From Novosphingobium sp. (GTDB taxonomy: Bacteria; Pseudomonadota; Alphaproteobacteria; Sphingomonadales; Sphingomonadaceae), in NCBI RefSeq assembly GCF_027489515.1, contig NZ_JAIXZS010000058.1:1-64000 (forward strand): a stretch of 64,000 bases of DNA, read 5' to 3'. The number at the start of each line of letters is the position of its first letter. Position 1 is the first letter of the stretch. Below, one piece after another: positions 46,565 through 57,000 of this stretch. The position numbers and the translations under genes are program-made. The notes beneath the pieces are model-generated. The model worked only from the letters and a program-made list of their open reading frames with translations, was not told the DNA's origin and ran no database searches.

Positions 46565-47527
46565 ATGGAAACCCGCTTCGCGGCGGAGTGGGAGGCGATC
46601 TGGCCCGAGCGGAGATCAGTAGGCTTGGCCGTTTCAGGCGGGCCTGACAGTCTGGGACTCCTCCTGCTTGCCCGTTCTGCGATCCCGGGCTCTTTCATGG
46701 TCGCAACGGTTGACCATGGCTTACGCCCAGAGAGTGCGGCTGAGGCGCGATATGTCGCCAGTCTGTGTGGCAAGCTTGGCGTCCGGCACGACACATTGAC
46801 CCTTGAATTATCCCCAGGGCCGGCGTTGCAGGAGCGTGCGCGCAGAGCTCGGTATGCGGCGCTCGGGCAATGGGCGGTCAAGAACGGCCTGCCGGCCATT
46901 GCGACAGCCCATCACGCCGATGATCAGGCCGAAACGCTTCTGATGCGCCTGTCACGCGGCGCCGGTGTGCGCGGACTTGCGGCTATGCGCGCGCGCTCCC
47001 CGCTGCCCGGCCACCCAGAATGCCTGCTGCTGCGTCCATTGCTCGGCTGGCGCCGTAGCGAACTGGCGGGGATTGTGGCCGAAGCCGGCATCCAGCCCGT
47101 GATGGATCCTTCGAACAGCGACCTTCGCTTTGAACGCGCAAGGATGCGCCAGCAGCTGGGCGCCATCAAGAGTCTCGACCCTTTGGCCGTGGCCGCCAGC
47201 GCGCGGCATCTTGCCGAAGCAGAGACCGCCATCACATGGGCGGTGGAGCACTGCTTTGCCTGCTTCAGGATGGATGATGGTATCGGATACTGGGATCCGG
47301 GTGATGTCCCGAAGGTCGTGGCCCTGCGCGTTCTCGAGCGGATTGTAGGCGAACTTGGTGCCGGAAAGCCACGCGGCAGTGCTATCTCCCGCTGGCATGA
47401 TCACCTGCGGACAGGCGGGATCGCTACGCTTGCCGGGGTACGTGGTGACGGGCGAAGGCCAGAATGGCGGTTTGCACGTGCTCCGAACCCGCGAACTTCA
47501 TCCGATTCCGAGACGGGACGTCTCTAA
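46565..47527 (+). CDS. tilS: tRNA(Ile)-lysidine synthetase
   Basis: TilS (320 residues) attaches lysine to C34 of tRNA-Ile(CAU) so that it reads AUA. The ATP PP-loop SGGPDS is at 24-29, followed by [26 protein letters not shown] [19 protein letters not shown] and the [15 protein letters not shown] motif. Shorter than E. coli TilS (432), lacking most of the C-terminal domain, which is common in alphaproteobacteria. The start at 46565 sits 8 bp after the cpoB-like stop; GTG 46562 is possible. Confidence 0.93.
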   Translation: METRFAAEWEAIWPERRSVGLAVSGGPDSLGLLLLARSAIPGSFMVATVDHGLRPESAAEARYVASLCGKLGVRHDTLTLELSPGPALQERARRARYAALGQWAVKNGLPAIATAHHADDQAETLLMRLSRGAGVRGLAAMRARSPLPGHPECLLLRPLLGWRRSELAGIVAEAGIQPVMDPSNSDLRFERARMRQQLGAIKSLDPLAVAASARHLAEAETAITWAVEHCFACFRMDDGIGYWDPGDVPKVVALRVLERIVGELGAGKPRGSAISRWHDHLRTGGIATLAGVRGDGRRPEWRFARAPNPRTSSDSETGRL

Positions 47528-47619
47528 GGGCAAGAAAATCGCACCTCGGGTTATATTGCCATTCCCCAAGGTCGTCCTACATTGGAGATAGTGACTTACC
47601 CCGGATCGAAAGCCGCGCC

Positions 47620-49560
47620 ATGAATGATGACCAGCCGCAGGGCAATCCCTGGATCAAGAGTCTCCTGATCTGGGGCGGCATTTTTCTTGCACTGCTGCTC
47701 GTCGTGTCGATGTTCAACACGCGGACCGATCCGGCCGGCACGATGATTCCCTACTCCGACTTCCGCGCCAGCGTCGTGCAGGACAACGTGCGCGAAGTGC
47801 AGGTCGGGCCGGACCGGATCACCGGAACGCTCAAGAACGACCAGCAATTCAGCACAGTCCCGGTCCCTGGCGACGTCGAACTGACCAAGCTTCTGCAGGA
47901 ACATGGCGTCCGTTACGCGGGCAAGGCGCAGGAAGAGCCGAACCTCCTGCTCTATATCCTTGCACAGTCGCTGCCGTTCCTGCTCATTTTGGGCGTGGCT
48001 TTCTTCGCGCTGCGGCAGGTTCAGAAGGGTGGCGGCTCCGGGGCGATGGGCTTCGGCAAGTCGAAGGCCAAACTCCTTACCGAGCGTTCCGGCAAGGTCA
48101 CCTTTGATGATGTGGCTGGCATCGACGAGGCCCGCGAGGAATTGCAGGAGATCGTCGAATTCCTGCGAGATCCAAGCCGCTTCTCCAAGCTTGGCGGCCA
48201 GATTCCGAAGGGTGCATTGCTTGTTGGTTCGCCAGGCACCGGAAAGACCCTGCTTGCCCGCGCGATTGCCGGCGAGGCTGGCGTTCCCTTCTTCACCATC
48301 TCCGGTTCGGACTTCGTCGAGATGTTTGTCGGCGTCGGTGCCAGCCGTGTCCGTGACATGTTCGATCAGGCGAAAAAGAACGCGCCATGCATCGTGTTCA
48401 TCGATGAAATCGATGCGGTTGGCCGTCATCGCGGCCATGGCCTTGGCAATTCGAATGACGAGCGCGAACAGACTCTCAACCAGCTGCTGGTCGAGATGGA
48501 CGGTTTCGAGGCGAACGAGGGCATCATCATTATCGCTGCAACCAATCGGCCTGATGTGCTTGATCCAGCCTTGCTTCGTCCTGGCCGCTTCGACCGTCAG
48601 GTCGTGGTTCCAATCCCTGACATAGACGGGCGTGAGAAGATTCTCAGCGTGCACATGAAGAAGGTGCCGCTTGCTCCCGACGTCCTCCCGCGGGTTATCG
48701 CGCGCGGTACCCCGGGCTTCTCAGGTGCGGACCTTGCCAATCTCGTGAACGAGGCGGCGCTACTCGCTGCCCGCCGCAACAAGCGGCTGGTCGCGATGCA
48801 GGAATTCGAGGACGCCAAAGACAAGGTCATGATGGGCGCCGAACGTCGCTCGATGGTGATGACGGACGACGAGAAGAAGATGACCGCCTATCACGAGGCC
48901 GGTCACGCGATTGTGTCGATCAACGAAGCTGCGTCAGATCCTATCCACAAGGCCACGATCATTCCTCGTGGCCGTGCACTTGGCATGGTGATGCGCCTGC
49001 CGGAGCGGGACAGCTATTCCTATCACCGCGACAAGATGCACGCCAATCTCTCAGTCAGCATGGGTGGCCGCGTCGCCGAGGAACTGATTTTCGGTTACGA
49101 CAAGGTTTCGTCCGGCGCGTCGTCCGATATCCAGTACGCCACCAGCCTGGCGCGCAGCATGGTCACCAAGTGGGGCATGTCCGATAAGCTCGGGCCGCTG
49201 CAATACGAAGAAGCGCAGGAAGGCTATCTTGGCATGGGCGGCTCGCAGCGCACCATGATGTCGGACGAGACAAACAAGCTCATCGATAGCGAAATCCGGA
49301 TGCTGGTCGATGGGGCGCATGCCCGGGCCACTGACATCCTGAAGTCGAATGAGGACAAGCTTCATCTGCTGGCGCAGGCCCTGCTGGAGTACGAGACGCT
49401 GAGCGGAGAAGAAATCCGCGCCTTGATGGAGAACGGCAAGCTCGACCGGCCCGAAGCGCCAAGCGGTCCTGCGCGGCCTGTGACCTCGCAAGGAGCGACC
49501 GTACCGCGTGCTGGACGGCGATTCGCTGGATCGGGCGATCCCCACCCTGCCGGGGCCTGA
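47620..49560 (+). CDS. ftsH: ATP-dependent zinc metalloprotease FtsH
   Basis: A 646-residue inner-membrane AAA+ protease. Two membrane helices (about 14-31 and 109-131) flank a small periplasmic domain; the AAA domain has Walker A GSPGTGKT (203-210), Walker [12 protein letters not shown] and the second region of homology [20 protein letters not shown]; the zinc site HEAGH is at 425-429. The usual GPPGTGKT has Ser for the first Pro here. The start at the conserved [20 protein letters not shown] replaces a longer ORF overlapping tilS. Confidence 0.96.
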   Translation: MNDDQPQGNPWIKSLLIWGGIFLALLLVVSMFNTRTDPAGTMIPYSDFRASVVQDNVREVQVGPDRITGTLKNDQQFSTVPVPGDVELTKLLQEHGVRYAGKAQEEPNLLLYILAQSLPFLLILGVAFFALRQVQKGGGSGAMGFGKSKAKLLTERSGKVTFDDVAGIDEAREELQEIVEFLRDPSRFSKLGGQIPKGALLVGSPGTGKTLLARAIAGEAGVPFFTISGSDFVEMFVGVGASRVRDMFDQAKKNAPCIVFIDEIDAVGRHRGHGLGNSNDEREQTLNQLLVEMDGFEANEGIIIIAATNRPDVLDPALLRPGRFDRQVVVPIPDIDGREKILSVHMKKVPLAPDVLPRVIARGTPGFSGADLANLVNEAALLAARRNKRLVAMQEFEDAKDKVMMGAERRSMVMTDDEKKMTAYHEAGHAIVSINEAASDPIHKATIIPRGRALGMVMRLPERDSYSYHRDKMHANLSVSMGGRVAEELIFGYDKVSSGASSDIQYATSLARSMVTKWGMSDKLGPLQYEEAQEGYLGMGGSQRTMMSDETNKLIDSEIRMLVDGAHARATDILKSNEDKLHLLAQALLEYETLSGEEIRALMENGKLDRPEAPSGPARPVTSQGATVPRAGRRFAGSGDPHPAGA

Positions 49561-49581
49561 GCAAGCGCTCGTAAGCGAGAT

Positions 49582-50562
49582 ATGGGCACTGACAGCGAAG
49601 CCATTGTCATCCGCCGCTATGGCGGACCGGGCGTCCTGCAACTTGAACCAGTCAAAGTCCCTCTGCCAGCACCAGGCGAACTGCTCGTTCGCCAGCATGC
49701 AGCGTCCGTCAATTTTCATGATATCTATGTTCGCTCGGGTTCCTATCGGACCCTCGAGCTTCCTGGCATCCCGGGCCTTGAGGCTGTTGCTACAGTCGAG
49801 GCTGTCGGCGAGGGGGTGACCGACTTCGCCGTAGGCGACCGGATAGCTTACATCGCCCGAAACTACGGCAGCTATGCACGCCACCGTGTCATCAATGGAG
49901 CGCTGGCTGTGCCGGTGCCGGCCGGCCTCGATCATGGGATGGCGGCGGCCTGGTTCCTCAAAGGCCTTACGGCGCAGGCGCTGGTTGACGAGGTCGAGCC
50001 GGTTCGGCCCGGCATGTCCGTGCTGGTTCAGGCGGCAGGCGGCGGTGTCGGCCAACTTGTGGCGAGGATGGCGCGTCGCAAGGGCGGATTCGTGATCGGC
50101 ACTGCTGGATCTCCGGAGAAGGCGGCAATTGCGCTTGCTGCCGGATGCCACGAAGTGATTCTGTATCGGGAGGAAGATGTCGCTTCGCGCGTCATGGCTT
50201 TGACGAACGGGGAAGGTGTCGGCGCGGCATACGACGCAGTTGGCGCCGATACCTTTGAGGGCTCGTTGGCATCGCTTTCCATCAAGGGACACCTTGTCCA
50301 CTATGGTCAGGCGTCCGGGCCCATTCCGGCGTTCGATCTTTCCCGCCTTGGCAGCAGGTCCGCCAAAGTCTCGCGGCCGTTCCTGTGGCCTTACATCTCG
50401 ACGCGCGATGCACTCCTCGGCGCAGCACGGAAGCTGTTCGCAGCAATGGAAGCTCGCGAATTACCGCTCACGCTGGGCGGCCGCTATGCATTGGCAGATG
50501 CGGCACAAGCGCATCGCGCCTTGGAAACGCGGGCAGCCGGTCCGTTCGTGCTCGATTGTTGA
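49582..50562 (+). CDS. Quinone oxidoreductase (zinc-independent MDR family)
   Basis: A 326-residue medium-chain dehydrogenase/reductase of the Qor type, reducing quinones or enones with NADPH. GroES-like N-domain (about 1-120, NFHDIYVRSGSYRTLELPGIPGLEAVATVEAVGEGV) and Rossmann domain with VLVQAAGGGVGQLVARMA (148-165). No structural zinc Cys cluster is present. 21 bp downstream of ftsH, so possibly co-transcribed, though functionally unrelated. A second enzyme of the same superfamily is at 62639-63643. Confidence 0.9.
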   Translation: MGTDSEAIVIRRYGGPGVLQLEPVKVPLPAPGELLVRQHAASVNFHDIYVRSGSYRTLELPGIPGLEAVATVEAVGEGVTDFAVGDRIAYIARNYGSYARHRVINGALAVPVPAGLDHGMAAAWFLKGLTAQALVDEVEPVRPGMSVLVQAAGGGVGQLVARMARRKGGFVIGTAGSPEKAAIALAAGCHEVILYREEDVASRVMALTNGEGVGAAYDAVGADTFEGSLASLSIKGHLVHYGQASGPIPAFDLSRLGSRSAKVSRPFLWPYISTRDALLGAARKLFAAMEARELPLTLGGRYALADAAQAHRALETRAAGPFVLDC

Positions 50563-50575
50563 TCGTGTCGCGGGT

Positions 50576-51607
50576 TCAGCCCGCGCCCGCTTCCGCGGCA
50601 ATAACGACAAGGTAGATCACAAGTGCGGTGAACGCGAAGACGAGCAACGCTCCCGTTCGCAGAAAAGCGCCGAAACGCGAAACGCCGTAGGTGCCGCGCA
50701 ACTGCTTGTACATATGAAGGGGTGGAACCAGCGCGAGCAGACCGCCCAATGACTCAGCGCCGATCGCGCTCGCAACCATGCTGGCCGCAAAAAGCAGGGT
50801 CATGAAGCTGAGCGAGTAGGTAACGAAAACCGTATGGTCGTAGAGGTGAAACCTCCGACTGAACGGAAACAGCAGCCACAGGAACGGGACCGAGATAGGC
50901 ACTAAGGCCCAGCTGTATTTATAGGCATGGCTCTGCATCTTGTAGAGCGCCAGCTTGGGGTTGCTCTTCGTCTCGTCGATCACTTCGTCGAGGATCGAAA
51001 AGCCAGTCGACGAAAGTTTTTCCCCGCCCAGTCGGCGCATGGCAGCAAGTGCTCTTTCCTGTTGGGCGACCTCGGTCTCGAGGTCGTCCGTATCCACTCC
51101 TTTCGCTTCTGCTGCGGCCAGCCTTGCCCGCGAAGCATTTAGAGATCTCTCCACCTCTTGGGTGCCCTTGGACAATCCAACGTTGATCTGGACCTGCTTG
51201 TCTTTGTCCAGGTCCAGTTCGCCGGCCGTCTGCTGAATGACGGCGAACATGACGAATACACTGAACAGAAATAGGGCAAGCGGAGAAACGTAGCTGGCTC
51301 GGCGGCCATCGATATACTCGCGGGTCAACCGACCAGGCCGTAAGGCCAACAGCGGAAGTGTGCGCCAGATCTTGCCTTCGAAGTGAAATACGCCGTGGAG
51401 CAAGTCGTGGAAGAAGGCGCCAAGAGTTCGATGCACGTGCGCTGTCTGTCCGCAATTGTGGCAATGGCTGCCAATCAAGGGCGTATTGCAGTTGAGGCAC
51501 GCGCTTTCATGGGTATGCCCGTCTTCGCCCTCACCTGCTTCAGGCTCGAACGCCCGCGCGGTCAGACCTGCGCCAATGGCATCACCCAGTACCTGTGCCT
51601 CGCTCAT
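50576..51607 (-). CDS. DUF3667 membrane protein with N-terminal zinc ribbon
   Basis: A 343-residue protein starting with a Cys4 zinc-ribbon (CLNCNTPLIGSHCHNCGQ, about 37-54), then GAFFHDLLHGVFHFEGKIWRTLPLLALRPGRLTREYIDGRRASYVSPLALFLF in several short conserved blocks characteristic of DUF3667. A charged coiled segment (about 135-195) precedes three or four C-terminal membrane helices. Function unknown; the cytoplasmic ribbon may bind a partner. Divergent from the M23 peptidase gene. Confidence 0.85.
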   Translation of the reverse strand: MSEAQVLGDAIGAGLTARAFEPEAGEGEDGHTHESACLNCNTPLIGSHCHNCGQTAHVHRTLGAFFHDLLHGVFHFEGKIWRTLPLLALRPGRLTREYIDGRRASYVSPLALFLFSVFVMFAVIQQTAGELDLDKDKQVQINVGLSKGTQEVERSLNASRARLAAAEAKGVDTDDLETEVAQQERALAAMRRLGGEKLSSTGFSILDEVIDETKSNPKLALYKMQSHAYKYSWALVPISVPFLWLLFPFSRRFHLYDHTVFVTYSLSFMTLLFAASMVASAIGAESLGGLLALVPPLHMYKQLRGTYGVSRFGAFLRTGALLVFAFTALVIYLVVIAAEAGAG

Positions 51608-51749
51608 GCCCCGCAGTCCCGCCTTGCTGTGTTCGGATCAGGCCCTGACGGTAGCGAATCCTGCTCGTGCTGACCATGCTTGGAAACGCAGTCAGCCCGC
51701 AATAGACCGGAAATCCTTGCAAGCGCCCAATGCACCTGCGGTCCATGAG

Positions 51750-51764
51750 TTTACGCCGAATTAA
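51750..51764. promoter_or_regulatory. CtrA-like site upstream of the M23 peptidase gene
   Basis: TTTACGCCGAATTAA fits TTAA-N7-TTAA with one mismatch in the first half and the correct 7-nt spacer. It lies 70 bp before the peptidase start and 143 bp before the DUF3667 start. A motif match only; rcdA and trcR in the window show that CtrA-type control is likely in this organism. Confidence 0.35.
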
Positions 51765-51833
51765 CCCTGAAGGTGCAGGGCTTGTCGCCTGTCAGGAGCA
51801 TGCGATGCCTATCCGCATGGATCGGGTTCAGCG

Positions 51834-53435
51834 GTGGAAAGGGAAGCAGCCGGAGTGTTGGGCCCACGCGAGGACTTCGGGCTGGCCAACCACGTGACCT
51901 TTGGTCGCGCGCGTCCGGGCGTCGCACCTGCACGCCGCGCGCGTATACTTCCAACGTCAGAAGCGCCTATCGCTCCTCCGCCGCCACCTCAGGTGAGCGA
52001 TTGTCACCCTTCAAGGCGATGGACCCTCTGGTGCCGCCGTGTTGAACGGTGGACGGATCGCCATGAACTTACAATCGATCTTGCCGAGAATGTCGGCAGT
52101 GCCGGATGGTTTCGAGGCTTTGGTCTTCTTCTGGGTCTCATCCTCATTGCAATCATGTGTTGGCCGCGTTTCGCACCGCTTGAGGCGGCAACACTGGTTT
52201 CGCTGGACGAAGCGTCGTTGAACGAGTTCCGCGCGCAATCGCTGCGATCGCTCTCGACCGGGTCGACACAGGGGCGGCACTTCGCCGCAACTGACGCTGT
52301 AAACCGTCTGGCTGCAGCTCCCGAGCGGCCGCAAATCCAGCTTTCGGCTACGATCGGCGAGAACGACAGCCTACCGCGGATGCTGCAGCGAGCCGGTGTC
52401 GGTTCAGGGGATGCGGGGCAAGTCGCTGCCATGGTCGCCAGTGCAGTCCCCCTTTCGGATATCGCGCCCGGCACCCGCTTTTCCATTACGCTCGGGCCGC
52501 GCAGCAATGCTTCCGATCCTCGGCCGCTGCTCACCATCGGCTTTCGCCCGCGGTTCGATCTGGCCTTGTCTATCAGTCGGCAAGGTGGTGGCCTATCGCT
52601 CGCGCGCAAGGCGATTGCCATCGACGTTACCCCGCTGAGAGTTCAGGGGCTTGTCAGTTCGAGCCTCTATCGATCAGCTCGCGCAGCCGGAGCTCCGCCA
52701 AGCGCCGTCCAGGATTATCTGCGCGCGATCGATCAGGCCGTACCATTCGAGGAGATCCAGCCGACGGACACCTTCGATCTGGTGGTATCATACAAGCATG
52801 CTGCGGATGGGGCGGGGGAGGCCGGTGAGCTTCTGTATGCAGGCATAATGCGTTCGGGTCAGCCGCGTGCACAGTTGCTGCGGTGGGGGCCTGACGGCAG
52901 TTTCACCTCGCTGGCAGACCTTTCCGGAAGTGGGCAGGCAGAAGCGGGATTGTTTGGCGCACCGGTCGCAGGACACGAGACATCGGGGTTCGGCATGCGC
53001 CGCCATCCGATCCTTGGCTATACCCGTATGCATTCCGGCATCGATTTCGCTGCTTCCTGGGGATCGCCGATCTACGCTGTCACCGATGGCCGTGTGCAAT
53101 ACGCCGGCTGGCATGGCGGGCACGGAAACTACGTCAGGCTTGATCATGGCGGAGGTATCGCCACCGGATATGGACATATGAGCCGGATTGCGGTTGCGCC
53201 GGGTATGCTTGTGCGACGCGGGCAGATCATTGGCTATGTTGGATCGACCGGCCTTTCGACCGGTGCGCACCTCCACTACGAGGTTTATCGCGGTGGGCAG
53301 GCTGTCGATCCTCGTTCAGTGCGAATGGTCCAGCGACGCCAGACCGTTGATCCCAAGCAGGTTGCTGCATTCAAGGCGCGGTTGCAGGCGCTTCTTTCCA
53401 TCCGGCCAGGGGTTGTCCTTGGCGCACAGCGCTAG
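51834..53435 (+). CDS. M23 family metallopeptidase (LytM-like)
   Basis: A 533-residue cell-wall endopeptidase. A long, Pro/Arg-rich cytoplasmic N-terminus (about 1-90) precedes one membrane helix (about 96-113, GFGLLLGLILIAIMCWP); a helical/beta periplasmic region follows; the LytM domain has zinc ligands H400 and D404 (HSGIDF) and the HLH motif H479/H481 (GAHLHYEV). Zinc ligands are complete, so catalysis is expected rather than EnvC-like degeneracy. Start GTG 51834; the exact start is uncertain because the N-terminus is low-complexity. Confidence 0.87.
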   Translation: MEREAAGVLGPREDFGLANHVTFGRARPGVAPARRARILPTSEAPIAPPPPPQVSDCHPSRRWTLWCRRVERWTDRHELTIDLAENVGSAGWFRGFGLLLGLILIAIMCWPRFAPLEAATLVSLDEASLNEFRAQSLRSLSTGSTQGRHFAATDAVNRLAAAPERPQIQLSATIGENDSLPRMLQRAGVGSGDAGQVAAMVASAVPLSDIAPGTRFSITLGPRSNASDPRPLLTIGFRPRFDLALSISRQGGGLSLARKAIAIDVTPLRVQGLVSSSLYRSARAAGAPPSAVQDYLRAIDQAVPFEEIQPTDTFDLVVSYKHAADGAGEAGELLYAGIMRSGQPRAQLLRWGPDGSFTSLADLSGSGQAEAGLFGAPVAGHETSGFGMRRHPILGYTRMHSGIDFAASWGSPIYAVTDGRVQYAGWHGGHGNYVRLDHGGGIATGYGHMSRIAVAPGMLVRRGQIIGYVGSTGLSTGAHLHYEVYRGGQAVDPRSVRMVQRRQTVDPKQVAAFKARLQALLSIRPGVVLGAQR

Positions 53436-53479
53436 GTAGACGCGTTCGTCTTGTTGCTCAAAGGTGCTGCAGCGCCTAG

Positions 53480-54484
<1,005 letters not shown>

Positions 54485-54491
54485 AGGCTGC

Positions 54492-55025
54492 ATGATTGAC
54501 ACCGAGCGGCTGATCTTGCGCCCTTGGTGCAAGGGTGATTGCGAGCCGTTCTGGGCGATGGCTTGCGATCCCCGCGTCATGGCTTATCTGCCTCCGCTCA
54601 CCCGCGCAGACAGCGACGAGGCGGTTGACCGGATGATTGCGATCGAGCGCGAACATGGACATGCATTCTGGGCACTTGAGCGCAAAGCCGAAGGCGATTT
54701 CATCGGTTTTTGCGGCATACTTCCCCCGCGCCCGCCCATTTTCGAGTACGAGATCGGCTGGCGTTTGGCACAGAACGCCTGGGGGCATGGTTATGCACGA
54801 GAGGCGGCTGAAGCTTCGCTCGCGTGGGCATGGGAGAACCTCTCCGTCCCTGCCATCATGGCCATCACGAACATTGCCAATACCCGCAGTTGGGGGCTGA
54901 TGGAGCGTCTTGGCATGATCCGATATCCTGATGAGGATTTCGATCATCCCGAGCTTGCCGAGGGCGATCCACTGCGACCCCACATTCTCTATCGTATCCA
55001 CCGGCCTTCTCATGCGGCCGTCTGA
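54492..55025 (+). CDS. GNAT N-acetyltransferase, RimJ-like
   Basis: A 177-residue acetyltransferase starting TERLILRPWCKGDCEPFWAM, with YEIGWRLAQNAWGHGYAREAAEASLAWAW as the acetyl-CoA binding segment (Q/R-x2-G-x-G/A pattern in NAWGHGYA) and NIANTRSWGLMERLGM near the end. This group acetylates N-termini of ribosomal proteins or small amines; the substrate is not known. Seven bp after hemB and ten bp before the carbonic-anhydrase gene. Confidence 0.88.
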   Translation: MIDTERLILRPWCKGDCEPFWAMACDPRVMAYLPPLTRADSDEAVDRMIAIEREHGHAFWALERKAEGDFIGFCGILPPRPPIFEYEIGWRLAQNAWGHGYAREAAEASLAWAWENLSVPAIMAITNIANTRSWGLMERLGMIRYPDEDFDHPELAEGDPLRPHILYRIHRPSHAAV

Positions 55026-55035
55026 AGGAAGTGGC

Positions 55036-55605
55036 ATGCACAAGGACGTCACAATCGCAGCCATTCACGGCAATGCACCACGCATCCACCCGAGCGCGTT
55101 CATTGCGCCGGGATGCAGGATCATCGGCGATGTCGAGATCGGGCCGGATGCTTCCGTTTGGTACAATTGCGTGATTCGCGGCGATGTGAATCGCATCGTG
55201 ATCGGCGCTCGCAGCAACATTCAGGACGGGACCGTGATCCATTGCGACAGCCCCGACCCACGTCATCCGCAGGGCTTTCCGACCGTGATCGGCGAAGATG
55301 TACTAGTGGGCCATATGGTCATGCTGCACGGCTGTACGTTGGAGAACCGCGCGTTCGTGGGGCTCGGCGCCGTGGTGATGAACGGCGCGGTGATCGAAGG
55401 GGACGGCATGCTTGCTGCCGGTGCGCTGCTCACACCGGGCAAGCGCATTGCCGCGCGCCAGTTGTGGGGAGGGCGCCCTGCATCCCATATGCGCGACCTG
55501 ACCGACCAAGCGATTCATGAGATGCAGTTGGGCGTCGCGCACTATGTTGGCAATGCGCGTGCCCACAACGAGGCGTTGGCCCGCCATGGCACGACCGAAG
55601 CCTGA
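55036..55605 (+). CDS. Gamma-class carbonic anhydrase family protein
   Basis: A 189-residue left-handed beta helix built of hexapeptide repeats (IIGDVEIGPDASVWYNCVIRGDVNRIVIGA and AVVMNGAVIEGDGMLAAGALLTPG). The zinc histidines fall in GTVIHCD and GHMVMLHGC, and R-GDVN matches gamma-CA. AAGGAAG precedes the start at 55036. Members with full ligands may hydrate CO2 or act as carriers; activity is unproven. It overlaps the DUF167 gene by 20 nt. Confidence 0.85.
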   Translation: MHKDVTIAAIHGNAPRIHPSAFIAPGCRIIGDVEIGPDASVWYNCVIRGDVNRIVIGARSNIQDGTVIHCDSPDPRHPQGFPTVIGEDVLVGHMVMLHGCTLENRAFVGLGAVVMNGAVIEGDGMLAAGALLTPGKRIAARQLWGGRPASHMRDLTDQAIHEMQLGVAHYVGNARAHNEALARHGTTEA

Positions 55606-55873
55606 TCTACCTTCTGCGAGCGTGCTCCGGTCACTCGCCGATGCCGACGGGAGACTCTCGGTTCGTGTCACGCCCGGTGCGCGATGCGAAGGCATCGAGA
55701 TTGTTTCCGGCCGTGTCATCGTCAAGGTGAGAGCGAAGCCGGAAGACGGCAAGGCAACGGCCGCTGTGGTTGAGCTGCTCGGGCAAGCGCTAGTTATGCC
55801 GCCGTCTGGGATTGCCTTGTTGCGCGGCGCAACTTCGCGGGAAAAGTTGTTCAGGATTCCGCCGGCAGTCTGA
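55586..55873 (+). CDS. DUF167 (YggU-like) protein
   Basis: A 95-residue protein with the DUF167 pattern SVRVTPGARCEGI and VIVKVRAKPEDGKATAAVVELL then LLRGATSREKLFRI. Homologues are soluble and of unknown function. Starts inside the end of the carbonic-anhydrase gene, a 20-nt overlap suggesting coupling, and its last 23 nt overlap the DUF1275 gene tail to tail. Confidence 0.85.
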   Translation: MARPKPDLPSASVLRSLADADGRLSVRVTPGARCEGIEIVSGRVIVKVRAKPEDGKATAAVVELLGQALVMPPSGIALLRGATSREKLFRIPPAV

Positions 55874-56489
55874 TCGCGACCAATGTCATCATGGCTGCCC
55901 AAGCCGCCGCAATCCACAAGCAGCCGAACGGAAATCGGCTCTGCAGGGACGCGCCGAGTACAGCGCCGGTCAGCAGCCCACACCACAGCAGACCCCATTG
56001 TATCCATCCCGGCTCTGCCTTTCCCACAAGCCAAAGCGCCAATCCTTGCCCAAGACGGACAAGCGCGCCGGTCATGTAGGTCAGACCTACCGTCACTTCA
56101 CCGTCGCGCTGGAAGGTGTTGTTGGTTACCCCCATGGCCAGCACGAGCGCCGCGAGCATGACAGGTTCACTGCCAAATCCTCGCGCGGCCGCACCAATCA
56201 GTAGAAGCGCCGTGACAACGCCAAGGATAACCGGCTTTCGGCGGCTTCCAGCCCGAAGTGCAAGCAGCGCTCCCAGCGCCACACCGCATACAAAACCGGC
56301 GATAAGCACCGCTGGGAAAAGGGCAGTTCCTGACAGGGTGCTGAGTGCGACACCCAATCGCGTTGAATTGCCAGACATGAACGACACGAAATGGCCCTCG
56401 GCCGAAAGGAAACCGACTGCATCGACGAAACCGGCGAGGCCGGAGAGGGCAATTGCCAGCCTGCGTCGTTCCGGATCATACCTGAGCAT
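55851..56489 (-). CDS. DUF1275 (YoaK-like) membrane protein
   Basis: A 212-residue inner-membrane protein with six to seven helices; the family signature GLAGFVDAVGFLSAEGHFVSFMSGNSTRLG is near the N-terminus and GVTNNTFQRDGEVTVGLTYMTGALVRLGQGL in the middle. Function unknown. Downstream of the truncated-haemoglobin gene on the same strand, 35 bp away. Confidence 0.88.
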   Translation of the reverse strand: MLRYDPERRRLAIALSGLAGFVDAVGFLSAEGHFVSFMSGNSTRLGVALSTLSGTALFPAVLIAGFVCGVALGALLALRAGSRRKPVILGVVTALLLIGAAARGFGSEPVMLAALVLAMGVTNNTFQRDGEVTVGLTYMTGALVRLGQGLALWLVGKAEPGWIQWGLLWCGLLTGAVLGASLQSRFPFGCLWIAAAWAAMMTLVAIRLPAES

Positions 56490-56524
56490 GTTGGAAGCCT
56501 ACCTGATTGCCCGATAGTGGCCAA

Positions 56525-56926
56525 TCAAGCCTTCGCCATCCCCATGGCCATCCGCTCCAATATGTCGGCCAGCGCCTCGGAAATGACTGTATCACCGGGC
56601 GCGATGTCAGTGATGGCACGGCGCATTGCATTGGCCCACTGACCGGCCGTCACTCTGTCTATACCAAGCGGGGCATGCATGCTCACCATGCACTTGCCTG
56701 GGTTCGCTTCCCACCATGTCCGCGGGCCGCCGCTCCAGCCGGCGAGGAATAGCGGCAGCGATTCGCGCATGGGGGCGAGGTCCGGAGCGTGCATCGCTCT
56801 TAGCGCAGCAAACTCGGTCTCGGTTTCCATGAGGTCGTAGAAGCGGTCGCTGATCCGGCGCAGAACAACCAAGCCCCCAATTCGATCAAAGGGGCTGACA
56901 TTTTGGGTATCGGGCGGGTTGGCCAA
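56525..56926 (-). CDS. Truncated haemoglobin, group II-like
   Basis: A 133-residue globin: FDRIGG near residue 13, FYDLMETE, LPLFLAGWSGGPRTWWEANPGKCMVSMHAPLGI with the proximal His in MHAPL, then AGQWANAMRRAI. The usual HPMLR motif is replaced by GKCMVS. Group II members bind O2 or NO and help in nitrosative stress; role here is inferred. Stands between the DNA-ligase gene and the DUF1275 gene. Confidence 0.82.
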   Translation of the reverse strand: MANPPDTQNVSPFDRIGGLVVLRRISDRFYDLMETETEFAALRAMHAPDLAPMRESLPLFLAGWSGGPRTWWEANPGKCMVSMHAPLGIDRVTAGQWANAMRRAITDIAPGDTVISEALADILERMAMGMAKA

Positions 56927-57000
56927 GAATCTTCACTCCAGCGGCGCATTGCGGCAATCCAAGTCATGCCAGTGAGGCGCATCAACCGCCTTGACGGAGA

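Noticed and set aside
48226..48249. FtsH Walker A GSPGTGKT as a damaging change
   Set aside because: The Gly-x4-GKT core is intact and the Ser occupies a variable position, so ATP binding should be normal.
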